Assembly: GCF_006974145.1 (NCBI RefSeq)
Contig: NZ_CP039456.1
Coordinates: 4,066,959-4,130,958 of the forward strand
DNA: 64,000 nt
Reading direction: 5' to 3'
Source of the DNA: Changchengzhania lutea
Lineage (GTDB): Bacteria > Bacteroidota > Bacteroidia > Flavobacteriales > Flavobacteriaceae
Shown here piece by piece: positions 63,810 to 64,000 of the stretch; within the stretch, counting starts at the first letter, position 1; every line of letters starts with the position of its first letter. A model generated the notes under the pieces. The model had not been told where the DNA came from. It saw only the letters and a list, made by a program, of their open reading frames with translations, and searched no databases. The translations under genes were made by a program, and so were the position numbers.

Positions 63810-64000
63810 ATGAGTATAACTGCGAAATCGGTATGGAACAATTGTCTAGAGTTCATAAAGGATAATATCCAACCGCAAGCCTACAAAACCTGGTTTGAGC
63901 CTATCACAGCAGTTAAGCTCTCAGATAACGCGTTGAGTATTCAAGTACCTAGTAAGTTTTTTTACGAATGGCTTGAAGAACATTATGTGAAAATTCTTAA
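63810..64000 (+). CDS. dnaA: Chromosomal replication initiator DnaA (5' part, cut by window end)
   Basis: The first 63 codons read [20 protein letters not shown], then [20 protein letters not shown] and end within [16 protein letters not shown]. This is the N-terminal domain I of DnaA, which binds helicase loader or partner proteins. The frame is open at the window edge. The 187-bp gap upstream of the ATG is AT-rich. I did not find a TTATCCACA-type DnaA box there. dnaA often lies near oriC but that is not demonstrated here. Confidence 0.95.
   Translation, partial: MSITAKSVWNNCLEFIKDNIQPQAYKTWFEPITAVKLSDNALSIQVPSKFFYEWLEEHYVKIL

Overview
The window looks like a chromosomal segment from a member of the Flavobacteriaceae (Bacteroidota). 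The evidence is the low GC content, the Bacteroidota-type -7 boxes (TAnnTTTG) and lack of Shine-Dalgarno sequences, many lipoproteins and beta-barrel proteins, and families typical of flavobacteria (DUF4835, DUF6913, the flavobacterial RNA polymerase omega protein, a DUF5916 barrel, BatA). The right edge runs into the first 63 codons of dnaA. No rRNA, tRNA, CRISPR array, complete insertion sequence or prophage was seen.

Layout. 1-13.6 kb is housekeeping and envelope: a palindromic repeat, folE-msrA, a DUF5916 barrel, lolD, a lipoprotein, two secreted serine peptidases (S10 and S9) facing each other across a terminator, nudK, a pair of tiny membrane proteins (the second apparently frameshifted) and ettA. 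13.7-16.9 kb is a redox-stress cluster: two pirins, a MarR regulator, a GNAT and an FMN reductase. Two matching 18-bp palindromes there look like MarR operators. 17-22.6 kb reads rightward: a carboxyltransferase translationally coupled to an MFS carrier, then mutS2 and a DCC-type thiol-redox protein.

22.6-28.3 kb is the most intriguing segment. It is a five-gene leftward operon coding for two GshB-like ATP-grasp ligases, a two-domain sulfurtransferase, an N-formylglutamate-amidohydrolase-like enzyme and a QEGLA/DUF1704 metallopeptidase of the family that contains the eukaryotic tyrosine carboxypeptidases MATCAP. The gene content suggests an amino-acid ligation and removal pathway of unknown product.

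28.3-36.2 kb holds a dicarboxylate symporter, a PAP2 phosphatase, aroC, a decayed remnant of an FAD-linked oxidase, a small outer-membrane barrel, an M61-type peptidase, a GNAT and a glycosyltransferase with an extra Rossmann-like domain. 36.5-40.7 kb is a BatA operon containing a dihydroorotase-like protein that has lost its metal-binding HxH. 40.8-53.2 kb is a long leftward block: response regulator, histidine kinase, coaE, YbbR, a glycosyltransferase, fabI, recN, DUF4835, coaBC, omega, bamD, dapA and DUF6913. 53.2-57.5 kb has a 5'-nucleotidase split into two genes in reversed order, and two related multi-span membrane proteins flanking a DoxX-like gene. 57.6-63.6 kb holds ligA, prmC, a GNAT, ribD, a HAD phosphatase, a YigZ protein and a thioesterase, followed by dnaA.

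All functions are inferred from sequence features and recalled family knowledge. No database search was run.
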